In this document: positions 62,989-64,000 of the stretch, piece after piece | How positions within the stretch are numbered: the stretch's first letter is position 1 | Layout: every line of letters starts with the position of its first letter | NCBI RefSeq assembly: GCF_048268085.1 | Contig: NZ_JBLWWF010000011.1 | Location: forward strand, 62,001-126,000 | From: Neptunicella sp048268085 | GTDB taxonomy: Bacteria; Pseudomonadota; Gammaproteobacteria; Enterobacterales; Alteromonadaceae | DNA: 64,000 nucleotides | Direction: 5' to 3' | The notes under the pieces: model-generated | Told to the model about the DNA's origin: nothing | Databases searched by the model: none | The model's input: the letters and a program-made list of their open reading frames with translations, nothing else | Translations under genes and position numbers: made by a program

Positions 62989-64000
62989 ATGATAGATACC
63001 TTAATATTGTCTCGGATCCAGTTCGCTGCCAATATCAGTTTTCATATTCTGTTTCCTACTATTACCATCGCACTGGCGTGGTTTTTGTTTTACTTCAAGG
63101 TTCGCCATGACATTTCTGGTCATCCGGTATGGATGCGTATATACCGTTTTTGGGTCAAGATTTTTGCCTTAACCTTTGCCATCGGTGTTGTGACCGGTAT
63201 TACCATGTCATTTCAGTTTGGCACCAATTGGCCGGGTTTTATGGAAAAAGTCGGTAATATTGCTGGTCCGTTGTTGGGTTATGAAGTGCTATCAGCGTTT
63301 TTTCTTGAAGCCACCTTTTTAGGTGCCATGCTATTCGGTATCCACCGTTTGCCCAGTTGGCTGCATACGCTGGCGACTTTTTTAGTCGCCATTGGTACCA
63401 GTATGTCGGCCTTTTGGATTATCGCCCTAAACTCTTGGATGCAGACCCCTGTCGGGTTTGAAATGATAGACGGGGTTGCCCATCCTACCGACTGGTGGCA
63501 GATTATTTTTAATCCGTCCATGCCTTATCGCCTTACCCACATGCTAATTGCATCAGGCTTAACCGCCAGCTTTTTAATTGCTGGGATATCTGCCTATCGC
63601 CTACTTAAAGGTGATAAAAAACGGGCGCCTAAAGTAGCATTAAGAATTAGCATTTATGCAGCCGCCATACTTATTCCTATTCAAATACTTGTTGGTGATA
63701 TGCATGGTTTAAATACACTTGAACATCAACCACAAAAAGTCGCCGCAATGGAAGGCGCATGGCATACCGAAAAAGGCTTGCCACTATTATTGTTTGCCTG
63801 GCCTGATGAGCAAGCGCAAGAAAATCATTTCGAACTGCCTATTCCCAATATGGCCAGCGTGATCCTGACCCACTCACTGGATGGCGAAGTAAAGGGGCTG
63901 GAAGAATTTCCCGAACATCCTCCGGTTAAACCGGTATTTTTCAGCTTCCGGATTATGATTGGTATCGGCATATTAATGCTCACGGTTAGCTGGTTTGTGG
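62989..64000 (+). CDS. Cytochrome bd-type quinol oxidase subunit I, CioA-like (3' end outside window)
   Basis: Translation from ATG 62989 (GGGAG 9 bases upstream) stays open to the window edge, about 337 codons. It shows RIQFAANISFHILFPTITIA with heme ligand His19, FALTFAIGVVTGITMSFQFG, FFLEATFLGAMLFGIHRLP, GLNTLEHQPQKVAAMEG and HSLDGEVKGLEEFPEHPPV. The short Q-loop with this GLEEFPEHPPV stretch fits the cyanide-insensitive CioA class rather than the long-loop CydA. It should oxidise ubiquinol and reduce oxygen in the inner membrane. Subunit II should lie to the right. Confidence 0.92.
   Translation, partial: MIDTLILSRIQFAANISFHILFPTITIALAWFLFYFKVRHDISGHPVWMRIYRFWVKIFALTFAIGVVTGITMSFQFGTNWPGFMEKVGNIAGPLLGYEVLSAFFLEATFLGAMLFGIHRLPSWLHTLATFLVAIGTSMSAFWIIALNSWMQTPVGFEMIDGVAHPTDWWQIIFNPSMPYRLTHMLIASGLTASFLIAGISAYRLLKGDKKRAPKVALRISIYAAAILIPIQILVGDMHGLNTLEHQPQKVAAMEGAWHTEKGLPLLLFAWPDEQAQENHFELPIPNMASVILTHSLDGEVKGLEEFPEHPPVKPVFFSFRIMIGIGILMLTVSWFV

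Overview
This 64 kb window is a chromosomal segment of a gammaproteobacterium, most likely of the Alteromonadales. The support for that is the mix of TmcA, AceK (isocitrate dehydrogenase kinase/phosphatase), a carboxynorspermidine-type polyamine pair, a LysC-class aspartokinase, a CioA-type bd oxidase, a DUF3833 lipoprotein and DUF2750. Species cannot be fixed from sequence alone.

Region 1 (1-41.7 kb) is ordinary core genome: a membrane GGDEF protein (cut by the left edge), a Gfo/Idh/MocA oxidoreductase, DnaB, a DUF3833 lipoprotein, an ECF sigma / anti-sigma-like / DUF4097 operon, Kup, a YciA-type thioesterase, TmcA-AceK, an M1 peptidase with a DUF6702 partner, a D-amino-acid block (D-cysteine desulfhydrase-like plus a D-glutamate cyclase split over two genes), LysC, an alkaline phosphatase lipoprotein, a GntR-controlled ABC exporter, OhrR/Ohr with a near-ideal operator, an Old Yellow Enzyme, NspC with its dehydrogenase, a full molybdate uptake and molybdopterin block (modABC, moaBCDE, moeB, moeA, no moaA), a cytochrome b561, a porin-like protein, RbgA and a PAS-GGDEF protein.

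Region 2 (about 41.7-62.3 kb) is an accessory and defence island. From left to right it holds small membrane proteins next to a frameshifted toxin-like remnant; a REP-associated Y1 transposase bracketed by inverted copies of an ACATCTGGGGTCAGA repeat; a two-gene unit sharing a short repeated motif (KIDITYD..THNGDN.F) that joins a membrane protein to a soluble partner; an orphan Rhs C-terminal toxin tip with a HEAT-repeat immunity candidate; a DRT3-type two-reverse-transcriptase defence locus followed by a structured RNA candidate carrying an (AC)4 tract; an IS21-like istA-istB pair translationally coupled to a DnaG-core-like orphan and a tyrosine recombinase; several unknown genes; a Rad50/RloC-like ATPase; dispersed GC-rich hairpin modules; and a second orphan Rhs tip with its immunity candidate. 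The two Rhs tips share the same core sequence on their 5' side and the same module of about 100 bp on their 3' side, so they look like exchangeable cassettes.

Region 3 (62.4-64 kb) returns to core-type genes: a GbsR/MarR regulator behind a perfect palindrome and the start of a CioA-type cytochrome bd oxidase subunit I, which runs off the right edge.

The strongest candidate for an under-described system is the DRT3 locus with its predicted RNA at 45,977-46,112. Next are the motif-paired membrane/soluble two-gene unit at 43.6-44.5 kb and the IS21 + primase-core + recombinase operon.
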